From NCBI RefSeq assembly GCF_003410055.1, contig NZ_QUZK01000003.1, forward strand, positions 43,831-107,830: 64,000 bases of DNA. The letters run 5' to 3'. Positions 47,680 through 57,777 of the stretch are shown in pieces; the stretch's first letter is position 1, and the number at the start of each line of letters is the position of its first letter. The notes under the pieces are model-generated. The model did no database searches. It saw only the letters and a program-made list of their open reading frames with translations, and was not told where the DNA came from. Source of the DNA: Wenzhouxiangella sediminis (GTDB taxonomy: Bacteria > Pseudomonadota > Gammaproteobacteria > Xanthomonadales > Wenzhouxiangellaceae). A program made the position numbers and the translations under genes.

Positions 47680-48729
47680 CTACTCCGTTTCGACGCGGTC
47701 CTTGCCGCTGCGCTTTGCCCGAAAGAGCGCGCGATCGGCACGGATGAGCCAGTCTTCCGGTGACTCCCCGGCGGCGTGCTCGGACAGCCCGGCGGAGAAC
47801 GTGACCGCGGGCTCTTCGGCGGGACGGTCCTGCGCGAAAGCGCTGCGCAGCTTCGTCAGCGCGTGCCGGGCGCCTTCAAGCGAGGTCCTGGGCAGCAAGA
47901 GGACGAACTCCTCGCCGCCGTAGCGATAGAAGCGGTCTTGCTCGCGCGTTGCCGAAGTCACGACCCCGGCTAGCCGGACAAGGACCCGGTCTCCAGCGTC
48001 GTGGCCCGCCTCGTCATTTAGGCGCTTGAAGTCGTCCAGATCCAGGATGGCGAGGCAGCAGGGTTCCTTCGAGCGCTTGGAGGCTTCGACGAATGCGGGC
48101 AGGTCCCGGTCGAGCGATCGCCGATTGAACGCCCCGGTCAGCCCGTCGCGTTCGGCCAGGAGGGAAAGCCGCTGTCGTTGGCTGTCGACGCGCGCCGCGA
48201 AGATCAGGCTGAACAGGCTGGTCATGATCGCCACGGCGATCAGCGTGGCGTGATCGGTCGGCGTCGAGGAGGACGCCGGGTGCAGCGCGACGGCCCCGAT
48301 CATGGCGCCGTTGACCAGTAGCGCGACGCGGCGATCGGCCATCAGGAAATTGCCGACCAGCGTGCTGAACATCCAGAGCGGGCTCAGTCCCAGCCCGAGC
48401 ACGACCGCGATGACTGCCGCTGCCGCCGCGCCGGAAGTGATGTTGGCGGCCAGACGTGTCCAGCCCGGGTTCCAGGCCAGCGCGGCGAGGCCGGTGAACA
48501 CGGCGACGATGGTCAGGTCGGACATGCCGACCAGAAACTGTCCCTCGATAATGCGGTAGGCGGCAAAGGGCGTGACCGTCGCCATCACGCACAGCGTGTA
48601 GAGCGTCACGATCGCCAGCCGCAGGTCCTGCCGCATACGCCGTGCCAGATCGCCGCACAGCGACACGGCCGGTCGCTTGCCGCCGGGGACCCGGTCGGGC
48701 GGAGACGGCAGTGCGCTCTGGTTCAGCAT
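47680..48729 (-). CDS. Membrane diguanylate cyclase (copy 2 of tandem pair)
   Basis: A 349-residue paralogue of the adjacent gene. The same six-helix membrane region (about 37-185) shares motifs such as RLAIVTLYTL, LAWNPGWTRLAAN, VGNFLMADRRVA and SLFSLIFAARVDSQ. The GGDEF domain follows (about 195-345) with GGEEF, and RxxD appears as REQD, so catalysis and product inhibition both look intact. The ATG at 48729 was chosen because it gives the same length and N-terminal layout as copy 1. It is the first gene of the pair and is divergent from alaS. Confidence 0.9.
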   Translation of the reverse strand: MLNQSALPSPPDRVPGGKRPAVSLCGDLARRMRQDLRLAIVTLYTLCVMATVTPFAAYRIIEGQFLVGMSDLTIVAVFTGLAALAWNPGWTRLAANITSGAAAAAVIAVVLGLGLSPLWMFSTLVGNFLMADRRVALLVNGAMIGAVALHPASSSTPTDHATLIAVAIMTSLFSLIFAARVDSQRQRLSLLAERDGLTGAFNRRSLDRDLPAFVEASKRSKEPCCLAILDLDDFKRLNDEAGHDAGDRVLVRLAGVVTSATREQDRFYRYGGEEFVLLLPRTSLEGARHALTKLRSAFAQDRPAEEPAVTFSAGLSEHAAGESPEDWLIRADRALFRAKRSGKDRVETE

Positions 48730-49026
48730 GATGGGCTCCCTTGGACGGCGACTTCGCACGGCTCGTGATTTCAATGGTTTACAAGCAAGATTCGGGCCAA
48801 TCCCCGGCAAGCGTGAGTGGGTGCACGTCTTGGGTGGCGTTCCGATGCGTGGAAGATGATTGCGGGCGCCGAGCCGTCCGTTGCCACGGCAATCGCGAGG
48901 GACAAGCCTTGCCGTGAAACGGAAATTCCCGCCGATTCTTCGCGATGACGCAACCGGGCCCCGCCCTTGCGGCGGGAGCCCTTAAACTATATGTCTTCGA
49001 CCAGATTCGCCGATTCTCGAGACCCG
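48730..49026. other. Divergent intergenic region between the cyclase pair and alaS
   Basis: About 297 bp. A GC-rich inverted repeat (CCCGCC, TTGCG, GGCGGG) at about 48961-48976 precedes TTAAACTATA, the likely -10 area for alaS. I see no RNA gene, T-box or coding frame I can support. An in-frame ATG at 48991 is an alternative alaS start. Confidence 0.5.
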
Positions 49027-51639
<2,613 letters not shown>

Positions 51640-51655
51640 AGGCGTTGTGCTGGAG

Positions 51656-51830
51656 CGTTCTCGCAATGGCGCAAAGGCGCAGAGTTCGCAAAGAAACAAG
51701 AATAATGAATGAATTCGATCGAGAACCTCGCAGGGTATACGTTGCGAGTGAACTCGGGGTTTTGATGTCCTGTTCACTGCTTTTCCATCGCGTCCTTTGC
51801 GCCATAGCGCCTTTGCGAGAGAAGCTGGTT
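51656..51830. repeat. Inverted pair of GCGCAAAGG-type degenerate repeats after alaS
   Basis: CTCGCAATGGCGCAAAGGCG at 51660-51679, with TTCGCAAAG beyond it, faces CCTTTGCGCCATAGCGCCTT and TGCGAGAG at about 51793-51822. They are inverted copies with similar but degenerate units, related to the ACGCAAAG family at 18531-18657. About 110 bp without coding potential separates them. Confidence 0.75.
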
Positions 51831-51877
51831 GCTGGGAAATGCCCGAAAATCGCAATGCGAGACGGCATCTCCTTCGG

Positions 51878-51883
51878 TATAAT
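51878..51883 (+). promoter_or_regulatory. Perfect TATAAT upstream of tRNA-Ser
   Basis: The hexamer ends 11 bp before the mature tRNA 5' end, consistent with a start site at about 51890. No clear -35 is visible at 17 bp. Confidence 0.5.
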
Positions 51884-51894
51884 GCGCGGTTTCC

Positions 51895-51985
51895 GGAGAG
51901 GTGGCAGAGTGGTTGAATGCGCCGGTCTCGAAAACCGGTAACGGGTTTTCCCCGTTCGAGGGTTCGAATCCCTCCCTCTCCGCCA
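51895..51985 (+). tRNA. tRNA-Ser (anticodon CGA)
   Basis: A 91-nt class II tRNA. The acceptor GGAGAGG pairs with CCTCTCC, followed by discriminator G and an encoded CCA. The D-arm is GGCAGAGTGGTTGAATGC. The anticodon stem CCGGT/ACCGG encloses loop CTCGAAA (anticodon CGA, reads UCG). A long variable arm (AACGGGTTTTCCCCGTT) and the T-loop GGTTCGAATCC follow. Confidence 0.96.
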
Positions 51986-52090
51986 CTCTTTACAGTCGAG
52001 CTCCACACCCGCAGGATGGCGCTTGAAGGGTCCGAAGACAGGGGAGGCGGGCCGCTCGGGTCGCGAGCATCACATGTCTGATCGATCATC

Positions 52091-53056
52091 ATGCAACTGA
52101 CCAAGTGCGCCGTCGTCGGAGTGGGTTATCTGGGCCGTTTTCACGCCCAGAAATATGCCGCTATCGACACCGCCGAGCTGGTCGCCGTGGTCGACATCGA
52201 CGAGCAGGCAGCCCATCGCTCGGCCGAAGACTGCGGCTGCCGCGCCCTGACCGACTATCGCGACATCATCGGCGAAGTCGATGCCGTCTCCATCGCCGTA
52301 CCCACGGTTCGTCACTACGACATCGCCCGCGACTTTCTCGACGCCGGCGTGCACGTGCTGCTGGAAAAACCCATCGCGAGTACGCTGGAGGAAGCCCGGG
52401 CGCTGACGCGCCTGGCGCGGGAACGCGGCGTGGTCTTCCAGATCGGTCACCTCGAGCGTTTCAATGCCGCGTTTCTCGACCTCGGCGGCTTCAAGCTCAA
52501 CCCACTGTTCATCGAGTCGCACCGGGTGGCGCCGTTCAAGCCGCGCTGCACGGACGTCAACGTCGTGCTCGACCTGATGATCCACGACATCGACCTGATC
52601 CTGGGCATGGTCAAGAGTCCGGTCCGCTCGCTGGCGGCCAACGGCACCTCGGTGCTTTCCGACGAACTCGACATCGTCAACGCCCGCCTGGAATTCGAGA
52701 ACGGCTGCGTGGCCAACGTCACTTCCAGCCGGGTGAGCGTGAAATCCGAGCGGCGCATGCGCATCTTCCAGCCCGAGGCCTACATTTCGATCGATTTTCA
52801 GAACTGCGGCCTGGCCGTTCATCGCATCGGCGAGCGCGAGATGTTTCCCGGCGTGCCCGAAATCCTGCGCGAGGAATCCTCCTTCGAGGAAAACGACGCG
52901 CTCAGGCGCGAGATCGAATCCTTCGTCTCGGCCGTGCGCGACGGCACGCCCGTGGTCGTTACCGGCGAGGACGGCCTGCGCGCCCTGGAGACGGCGATGC
53001 ATATTTCCGCCATGGTGGACTCGCGCCCCGCGACCGGTGAAGTGCGTTCGGCATGA
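52091..53056 (+). CDS. Gfo/Idh/MocA-family oxidoreductase, GnnA-like
   Basis: A 321-residue NAD-dependent dehydrogenase. The Rossmann loop is VGVGYLGRFHAQKY (residues 9-22), VVDIDEQ ends strand 2, and EKPIASTLEEA (near 92) holds the catalytic Lys. The DVNVVLDLMIHDIDLILGM segment (near 155-173) gives the active-site Asp/His. Its stop overlaps a DegT/DnrJ aminotransferase (ATGA). This oxidoreductase-plus-aminotransferase pair and the YLGRFHAQKY sequence resemble GnnA/GnnB, which convert UDP-GlcNAc to its 3-amino form for amide-linked lipid A. That assignment is inference; other amino-sugar pathways use the same pair. No lpxA or lpxB is near. Confidence 0.8.
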   Translation: MQLTKCAVVGVGYLGRFHAQKYAAIDTAELVAVVDIDEQAAHRSAEDCGCRALTDYRDIIGEVDAVSIAVPTVRHYDIARDFLDAGVHVLLEKPIASTLEEARALTRLARERGVVFQIGHLERFNAAFLDLGGFKLNPLFIESHRVAPFKPRCTDVNVVLDLMIHDIDLILGMVKSPVRSLAANGTSVLSDELDIVNARLEFENGCVANVTSSRVSVKSERRMRIFQPEAYISIDFQNCGLAVHRIGEREMFPGVPEILREESSFEENDALRREIESFVSAVRDGTPVVVTGEDGLRALETAMHISAMVDSRPATGEVRSA

Positions 53057-54159
53057 AGCCGATTCCCATGGTCGACCTCGGCGTTCAGTACGAGCGTCTC
53101 AAGCCGGAAATCGACGCCGCCATCGCCGAGGTGATGGCGGGCACTCGCTACATCCTGGGCCCCAATGTCCAGGCACTGGAGTCCGAGCTCGCCGATTTCC
53201 TGGGCGTCGCCCATGCCGTCAGTTGCGCCTCCGGAACCGACGCACTGCACCTGGCGCTGCGCGCTGCCGGCATCGGGCCCGGCGACGAGGTGATTACCTC
53301 GCCGTTCACCTTCATCGCCACGGCCGAGGCGATCTGCTACTGCGGCGCCGAGCCGGTATTCGTCGATATCGATCCGCGCACCTTCAATCTCGATCCCGAG
53401 AGAGTGGCCGCGGCGGTGACCGAGCGCACCCGGGCGATCCTGCCGGTCCACCTGTTCGGACAACCGGCCGACATGGCCGCGCTTTCAGCGATCGCCGACG
53501 AGCGCGATCTGACGTTGATCGAGGACTGTGCCCAGAGTTTCGGGGCGACCCACGACGGGCAGCAGACGGGTAGCATCGGCCTGGCCGGCGCCTTCAGCTT
53601 CTTCCCCAGCAAGAACCTCGGCGCCTGCGGCGACGGCGGCCTGATCACGACCAGCGACGACGAGCTGGCCGACGAGATCCGGATGCTGCGCAACCACGGT
53701 CGCCGCGTGGACGGTTACCTGCACGAAGTGGTCGGCTACAACAGCCGCCTGGATGAACTGCAGGCCGCCATCCTGCGCGTCAAGCTGGGCCATATCGACG
53801 AATTCAATCGCCAGCGGCGGCGCGTGGCCGCGAGCTACGGCGAGCGCCTGTCGGACACGGCGCTCGAGATACCCTTCGAAGACGGTCTCGGCCGGCACGT
53901 CTACCACCAGTTCACGATGTTGGTGCCGGATGGTCGGCGCGATGCAATGCAGGCCGCCCTGCGGGACGCCTCGATCGCCAGCGCCGTCTACTATCCGACG
54001 CCGCTGCATCGACAGCCGGCTTTCTCCGGCTACAGCCGCGCCGGGTCGCTGGCCCACAGCGAGTCCGTAGCCGAACGCTGCCTGTCCCTGCCGATCTTCC
54101 CGGAAATGACCGAGGAACAGATCGACCGCGTCGCCGATACCCTGAAGGCGGCACTCTGA
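53053..54159 (+). CDS. DegT/DnrJ/EryC1-family aminotransferase, GnnB-like
   Basis: A 368-residue PLP-dependent sugar aminotransferase. Motifs are SCASGTDALHLALRAAG (phosphate-binding loop, near 55-71), VDIDPRTFNLDPE, IEDCAQSFGATHDG (the pyridine-nitrogen Asp, near 157), and FSFFPSKNLGACGDGG with the Schiff-base Lys (near 182). YNSRLDELQAAILRVKL completes the family pattern. It would transaminate the 3-keto sugar produced by the coupled dehydrogenase. The Tyr-rich C-terminal YYPTPLHRQPAF is typical. A repeat-rich gap and eda follow. Confidence 0.88.
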   Translation: MKPIPMVDLGVQYERLKPEIDAAIAEVMAGTRYILGPNVQALESELADFLGVAHAVSCASGTDALHLALRAAGIGPGDEVITSPFTFIATAEAICYCGAEPVFVDIDPRTFNLDPERVAAAVTERTRAILPVHLFGQPADMAALSAIADERDLTLIEDCAQSFGATHDGQQTGSIGLAGAFSFFPSKNLGACGDGGLITTSDDELADEIRMLRNHGRRVDGYLHEVVGYNSRLDELQAAILRVKLGHIDEFNRQRRRVAASYGERLSDTALEIPFEDGLGRHVYHQFTMLVPDGRRDAMQAALRDASIASAVYYPTPLHRQPAFSGYSRAGSLAHSESVAERCLSLPIFPEMTEEQIDRVADTLKAAL

Positions 54160-54178
54160 TGCCCGCACTGACGCGAAG

Positions 54179-54260
54179 CGTCATCCCGGCCCCAGAGCCG
54201 GGACCTTCCAACCGAAGTCGCCAAGCCATGGAAGGCCCCGGATCAAGTTCGGGGCGACGA
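54179..54260. repeat. Imperfect palindromic repeat (GTCATCCCGG... type)
   Basis: CCCGGCCCCAGAGCCGGG and GGACCTTCC on the left face GGAAGGCCCCGGATCAAGTTCGGGGCGACG on the right, with sub-hairpins in each half. It resembles the widespread intergenic repeats that begin GTCATCCCGG and contain GGATCAAGTCCGGG in other proteobacteria. It could act as a terminator for the aminotransferase. Confidence 0.6.
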
Positions 54261-54267
54261 GCCGCTC

Positions 54268-54305
54268 CCTGAAACCTGAAACCCGAAACCTGAAACCTGA
54301 AACCT
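54268..54305 (+). repeat. Single arm of CCTGAAA repeat before eda
   Basis: Five to six units of CCTGAAA (one CCCGAAA) end 7 nt before the eda ATG. No inverted partner is present between the genes, so this is a one-sided copy that takes the ribosome-site position. Confidence 0.8.
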
Positions 54306-54312
54306 CGAAGCC

Positions 54313-54945
54313 ATGACCCCCAACGATTTCGTCGCTCACTTCGGCAAGACCCGCGCCTCCGCCATTCTCCGCACCGACGACGCCGATGCCGCGCTCAAGG
54401 CGATGGAAGCGGCGATCCGGGGTGGCTTCACGATCTGCGAGTTCACGCTGACCGTCCCCCGGGTCTACGAGCTGATCGCCGATTTTTCACGACGCTATCC
54501 CGATGTGCTCTTCGGGGCCGGTACCGTCCTGACGGTCGAGGAAGCCGAAAAGGCCGTTGAAGCCGGGGCCCGCTTCCTGGTCTCGCCGGTGACCGACGAG
54601 GCGGTGATCGAGGCTGCCGGACGCCTCGGCGTGGCCGCCATGCCCGGCACGCATACGCCCACGGAAATGCTTCGCGCCCACCGTGCCGGCGCGGGGCTCC
54701 AGAAGCTGTTCCCGGCGCCGGGGATCGGTCCGGATTTCGTCAAGGCCTGCCTGGGACCGATGCCGTTTCTCAATATCGTGCCCACGCACGGCGTCACCGA
54801 GGAGAACGCTGCCGACTGGCTGGCTGCCGGTGCGCACGGCATCGGTTTCGTCGCGCCGCTGTTCGACCCGCAGCTCGTCGCCGCGGGTGATTTCGCTGCG
54901 ATCGAGGAACGCGCGGGCCGTTTGCTTTCCGCGCTCGATCGCTGA
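54313..54945 (+). CDS. eda: KDPG/KHG aldolase
   Basis: A 210-residue class I aldolase. The catalytic Glu is in TICEFTLTVP (near residue 45), the Schiff-base Lys in AGLQKLFPAPGIGPDFVKA (near 134), and GAGTVLTVEEAEKAVEAGARFLVSP and MPGTHTPTEM are family motifs. It cleaves 2-keto-3-deoxy-6-phosphogluconate (Entner-Doudoroff) or 4-hydroxy-2-oxoglutarate. No edd or sugar-acid gene is adjacent, so the physiological substrate is open. No Shine-Dalgarno precedes the ATG; a CCTGAAA repeat arm is there instead. It converges with the sco gene. Confidence 0.92.
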   Translation: MTPNDFVAHFGKTRASAILRTDDADAALKAMEAAIRGGFTICEFTLTVPRVYELIADFSRRYPDVLFGAGTVLTVEEAEKAVEAGARFLVSPVTDEAVIEAAGRLGVAAMPGTHTPTEMLRAHRAGAGLQKLFPAPGIGPDFVKACLGPMPFLNIVPTHGVTEENAADWLAAGAHGIGFVAPLFDPQLVAAGDFAAIEERAGRLLSALDR

Positions 54946-54970
54946 GCGGCGACTTGCTCGATCGGCCTGA

Positions 54971-55627
54971 CTACCAGGCCGCCATGCCGGCCGCCTGTCG
55001 GGTGCCCCGAAGCTTGACGAGCGCTTCGACGATGGGCTCGACCGGACGTGCCAGTCCTTCGTTGCGTTCGACGATGCGCCCCTGGGCATCCAGCAGGGTG
55101 ACCACGTTGCTGTGGTCGAAGGTTCCGTCCCCGTTGTCCCGATACCGAACCCCCAGCATGGCCGCCAGCGTGCGGATGTCGGCCGGGTCGCCGTGCAGGA
55201 ATTGCCAGCGTTCCGGATCGACCTCGTAGTCGGCGGCATAGTCGGCCAGGCGTTCCGGTGTGTCGCGGGCCGGGTCGAAGCTGACGATCACCACCTGCAG
55301 CTCATCTCGGATCGCTTCGGGCACGGCGCGGTCGATCCGGCGCGCGTCGTTGACCAGTACCGGGCAGGCGGTCGTGCACGAGCCGTAGATCATGGTGATG
55401 ATCGTCGGCCGGCCGGCCAGTTCTTCGAGCCGGAAGGGTCCGCCGGCCTGGGTCCGCCAGTCGGCGCCCAGGTGGAAGAGGGAGTGGCCGTGGTCGACGG
55501 TTTCGGCCTGCATCGGCGTGTGGTGGGCGTGTGCATCGTGGCCGGCATGCCCCGAGTTCGGGGTTGCGGCCTGGGTCACGGCGGCCAGCAGCGTGCCGGC
55601 CATCACGGTGAGCGTGAACAGTTTCAT
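54971..55627 (-). CDS. SCO1/SenC-family copper chaperone, His-rich
   Basis: A 218-residue exported protein with a signal peptide (1-20). The mature N-terminus is His-rich (HAGHDAHAHH, residues 27-36, plus DHGH), and a thioredoxin-like SCO domain follows (about 50-200). Copper ligands are the CTTAC motif (Cys84, Cys88) and the His in GTFDHSNVVTLLD. SCO proteins deliver copper or reduce thiols during Cu-site assembly. As the third gene of the nirK-nirV operon (4-nt gap) it probably serves NirK copper loading rather than a cytochrome oxidase. The ATG at 55627 was chosen to give the signal peptide. Confidence 0.88.
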   Translation of the reverse strand: MKLFTLTVMAGTLLAAVTQAATPNSGHAGHDAHAHHTPMQAETVDHGHSLFHLGADWRTQAGGPFRLEELAGRPTIITMIYGSCTTACPVLVNDARRIDRAVPEAIRDELQVVIVSFDPARDTPERLADYAADYEVDPERWQFLHGDPADIRTLAAMLGVRYRDNGDGTFDHSNVVTLLDAQGRIVERNEGLARPVEPIVEALVKLRGTRQAAGMAAW

Positions 55628-55631
55628 GATC

Positions 55632-56396
55632 CTACTCCGGGTCATAGGCACACCGGAAACCCAGCGTGCTCGTGGTCGTGTCGGGCTGGTAGTTGCTGCG
55701 CGACTGGAAGCGCAGGAACGTGGCGTAGTGGGCTTCGTCGAATTCCGGCAGGAATCGCGCGGTGTCGCCGCAGGACCCGGTCAGCAGGTCGATGTCGTCG
55801 CCGCGGCCGAGCACGAGCTGGAAGTCTTCCACCCACTCGAGCACCAGCCCGTGGAGGTCGTGGATGCCCAGGCCGGGCGCCGGCCCTTCGGCGACCGGGC
55901 GCAAGGCGCCGGCACCGGGATTGGCGTACCAGCTGAACAGCTCGTGGGCGTAGTCCTCGGGCGCGACGCTCAGAGTGTCGCGCTGTTTCTCGGAAGCGTA
56001 TTCCCACTCGGTCATCGTCGGCAGCCGGCCGCCCATTTCCCGGCAGTAGGCGCGGGCGGCGTACCAGGACACGTGCGTGACGGGACGGTTCGGTGCGGCG
56101 TTGCCTACTCCCAGTGCGTCGGCTTGCGGCCAGTGCGACAGGTAGCGGGCATCGCGAAAGATGCCCGGGGCCCGATCGCGCCGCCACTCGGGCTTGGCGC
56201 GAACGAAATCGAGGAAGTCGGCGTTGCTGACCTGCCGGACGTCGAGCAGAAAGTCCTCGACCCGTCCGGGGGCACCGGTGTCTTCCCGCACGATGGGCAG
56301 TTCCCAGTCGCCGCCGCCGATGAGCACGATGCCGGCGTCTTCGGCCGCGACTGCCGGCGGCAGGACGAGCGTCAGGATGATCAGCAGGGTGCGCAT
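55632..56396 (-). CDS. nirV: NirV, formylglycine-generating-enzyme-like protein
   Basis: A 254-residue exported protein with a signal peptide (1-18) and an FGE/SUMF1 fold: VRQVSNADFLDFV, RPVTHVSWYAARAYCREMGGRLPTMTEWEYAS (near 103-134), LGIHDLHGLVLEWVEDF and the C-terminal TTTSTLGFRCAYD. NirV is known as the frequent partner of nirK in denitrifiers; its exact role in NirK maturation is unresolved. The start at 56396 gives the signal peptide. It lies 25 nt after nirK and 4 nt before the SCO gene, forming one operon. Confidence 0.88.
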   Translation of the reverse strand: MRTLLIILTLVLPPAVAAEDAGIVLIGGGDWELPIVREDTGAPGRVEDFLLDVRQVSNADFLDFVRAKPEWRRDRAPGIFRDARYLSHWPQADALGVGNAAPNRPVTHVSWYAARAYCREMGGRLPTMTEWEYASEKQRDTLSVAPEDYAHELFSWYANPGAGALRPVAEGPAPGLGIHDLHGLVLEWVEDFQLVLGRGDDIDLLTGSCGDTARFLPEFDEAHYATFLRFQSRSNYQPDTTTSTLGFRCAYDPE

Positions 56397-56421
56397 GGCG
56401 GCGGCTCCGGTCGGTATGGGC

Positions 56422-57564
56422 TTACTGGCGAGGTCCGGCGACCAGCGTGCCGGCCGCGCCGCGTTCGGCATCGGCGAACTCGTGATCGACGATCTTGTAG
56501 CTGCCCTGTTCGGGCACGATGAAGTCCATGACCGCGCCGTTGCTGGCTCCGAGCAGGACCGTCTGCATGCCGCGCCATTCGTTCTCGACGTTGCCCTCGT
56601 ACCAGACGCGATCGAAGATGGCGCCGATGACGTGGAAGCTCGAGGTGCCGCTGGGGCCGGCGTTCAGCACGTAGAGGCGAACCCGTTCACCCGCATTGGC
56701 GCGCAGCGGCGCGTCGTGCAGGGCGTTGACGTGGCCGTTGAAGGTGACCTGGCTCGGGTCGCGCGCCATGGCCGCCGCGTGGTCGTAGCGGTAGCCACCG
56801 CTGTATTCGTCCTCGGTGAGGTAGAACTCCGACTGCACCAGCACGTACTCGCGATCGGCCTCGGTCGGGAAGCCCTCCTTCGGCGAGACCACGACGGCTC
56901 CGTACTGACCCTGGGCGGTGTGCATCAGCACGCTGGGCGTGCCGCAGTGGTACATGTAGACGCCCGGGTAGTTGGCCACCCAGTTGAACTGGATGGTGGC
57001 GCCCGGAGGAATCGTCTGCCACTTGTCGTTGGCCGCCACGGTGCCGCTATGGAAGTCCATCGAGTGCGGCATGGGGCTGACGGCGGGCTGGTTGTTCTGG
57101 ATCGGATTGGCCTGAACCTGGGCGAAGAACGGGCTGCCGCCGGCGACCGGCTCGGTGATGACCACCGGCTCGTCGGAGCGGTTCTTCATGGTAAAGACGA
57201 CGCGGTCGCCTTCGCGCACGTGCAGGGTGGGGCCGGGCACGCTGCCGCCGAAGGTCCAGGCGTTGTAGAACTTGCCGGGCGCGACCTCGATCTGCTGGGC
57301 GATGACGTCCATGCGCACTTCGTGCGTCCGGTTGCCTTCGTAGTCGAGTTCGGCCAGGTTGGGCACGGCCGTGAGGTAGCCGCCGACCACGGGCGGGCCG
57401 CTGTAATCCTCGGTGTAGACGCGTGCTTCGGGCAGGCCGAAGATCTTGCCGTCGACGATAAACTCGCCGTCGTGGACGAGACGGTCGTCGGCGTTCAGAC
57501 CGCCGGCGGCAAGGCCGAAGGCCAGGGCGGCGGTGACGATGGTCGGGGACTTGAAGAGATTCAT
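56422..57564 (-). CDS. nirK: Copper-containing nitrite reductase
   Basis: A 380-residue periplasmic enzyme with a signal peptide (1-25) and two cupredoxin domains. Type 1 and type 2 copper ligands are in the first domain: PMPHSMDFHSG (His near 167 and 172) and MYHCGTPSVLMH (His, Cys, His, Met region near 206-216). The second-domain His is in GTSSFHVIGAIF (near 308), completing the trimer-interface type 2 site. The catalytic Asp/His relay (SMDFH and the SSFH His) is intact. It reduces nitrite to NO. AAGGAG precedes the ATG. Upstream are an NsrR-like palindrome and an FNR/DNR-like box. nirV and sco follow. Confidence 0.97.
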   Translation of the reverse strand: MNLFKSPTIVTAALAFGLAAGGLNADDRLVHDGEFIVDGKIFGLPEARVYTEDYSGPPVVGGYLTAVPNLAELDYEGNRTHEVRMDVIAQQIEVAPGKFYNAWTFGGSVPGPTLHVREGDRVVFTMKNRSDEPVVITEPVAGGSPFFAQVQANPIQNNQPAVSPMPHSMDFHSGTVAANDKWQTIPPGATIQFNWVANYPGVYMYHCGTPSVLMHTAQGQYGAVVVSPKEGFPTEADREYVLVQSEFYLTEDEYSGGYRYDHAAAMARDPSQVTFNGHVNALHDAPLRANAGERVRLYVLNAGPSGTSSFHVIGAIFDRVWYEGNVENEWRGMQTVLLGASNGAVMDFIVPEQGSYKIVDHEFADAERGAAGTLVAGPRQ

Positions 57565-57605
57565 TTTGCAGCTCCTTTACGAGCGAAATTTCAGTCGTTG
57601 AAACG

Positions 57606-57634
57606 CTTAACATGCATTTCAGGTGCATGTTAAG
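57606..57634 (-). promoter_or_regulatory. NsrR-like palindrome at the nirK promoter
   Basis: CTTAACATGCA and TGCATGTTAAG are perfect 11-bp inverted arms around TTTCAGG. Aligned on the centre at 57620, it matches 18 of 22 positions of the NsrR consensus (ATGCATTT-N-AAATGCAT core, as I recall it). It lies 42-70 bp upstream of the nirK ATG, where a repressor would cover the start site placed by the FNR-like box. Confidence 0.72.
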
Positions 57635-57654
57635 GGTCCAGGGCGGGCCGCGAT

Positions 57655-57668
57655 TTGACCAGGGTCAA
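57655..57668 (-). promoter_or_regulatory. FNR/DNR-family box upstream of nirK
   Basis: TTGAC-CAGG-GTCAA is a perfect CRP/FNR-type dyad. Its centre (57661.5) is 41.5 bp from the centre of the NsrR-like site, so a start site at about 57620 would make this a class II activator site. A TAACAT -10 is at 57627-57632. Nothing else is evident in 57635-57777. Confidence 0.7.
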
Positions 57669-57777
57669 AAGGAGCTGGTTATCGGGGAGGATTTTTCGCT
57701 TTCGCCAGGCGATCGGCGGACAGCGACGCGGAGCCTACGCCCGCCGCGCTTTGGTGTGTTGATCGGGACCAGAGCGG

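Noticed and set aside
48771..48953. A 60-codon frame between the cyclase pair and alaS
   Set aside because: No ribosome site, no motif, and it lies in a divergent promoter region.
54179..54260. A riboswitch before eda
   Set aside because: The palindromic segment fits a dispersed intergenic repeat better, and a second repeat array lies between it and the start codon.
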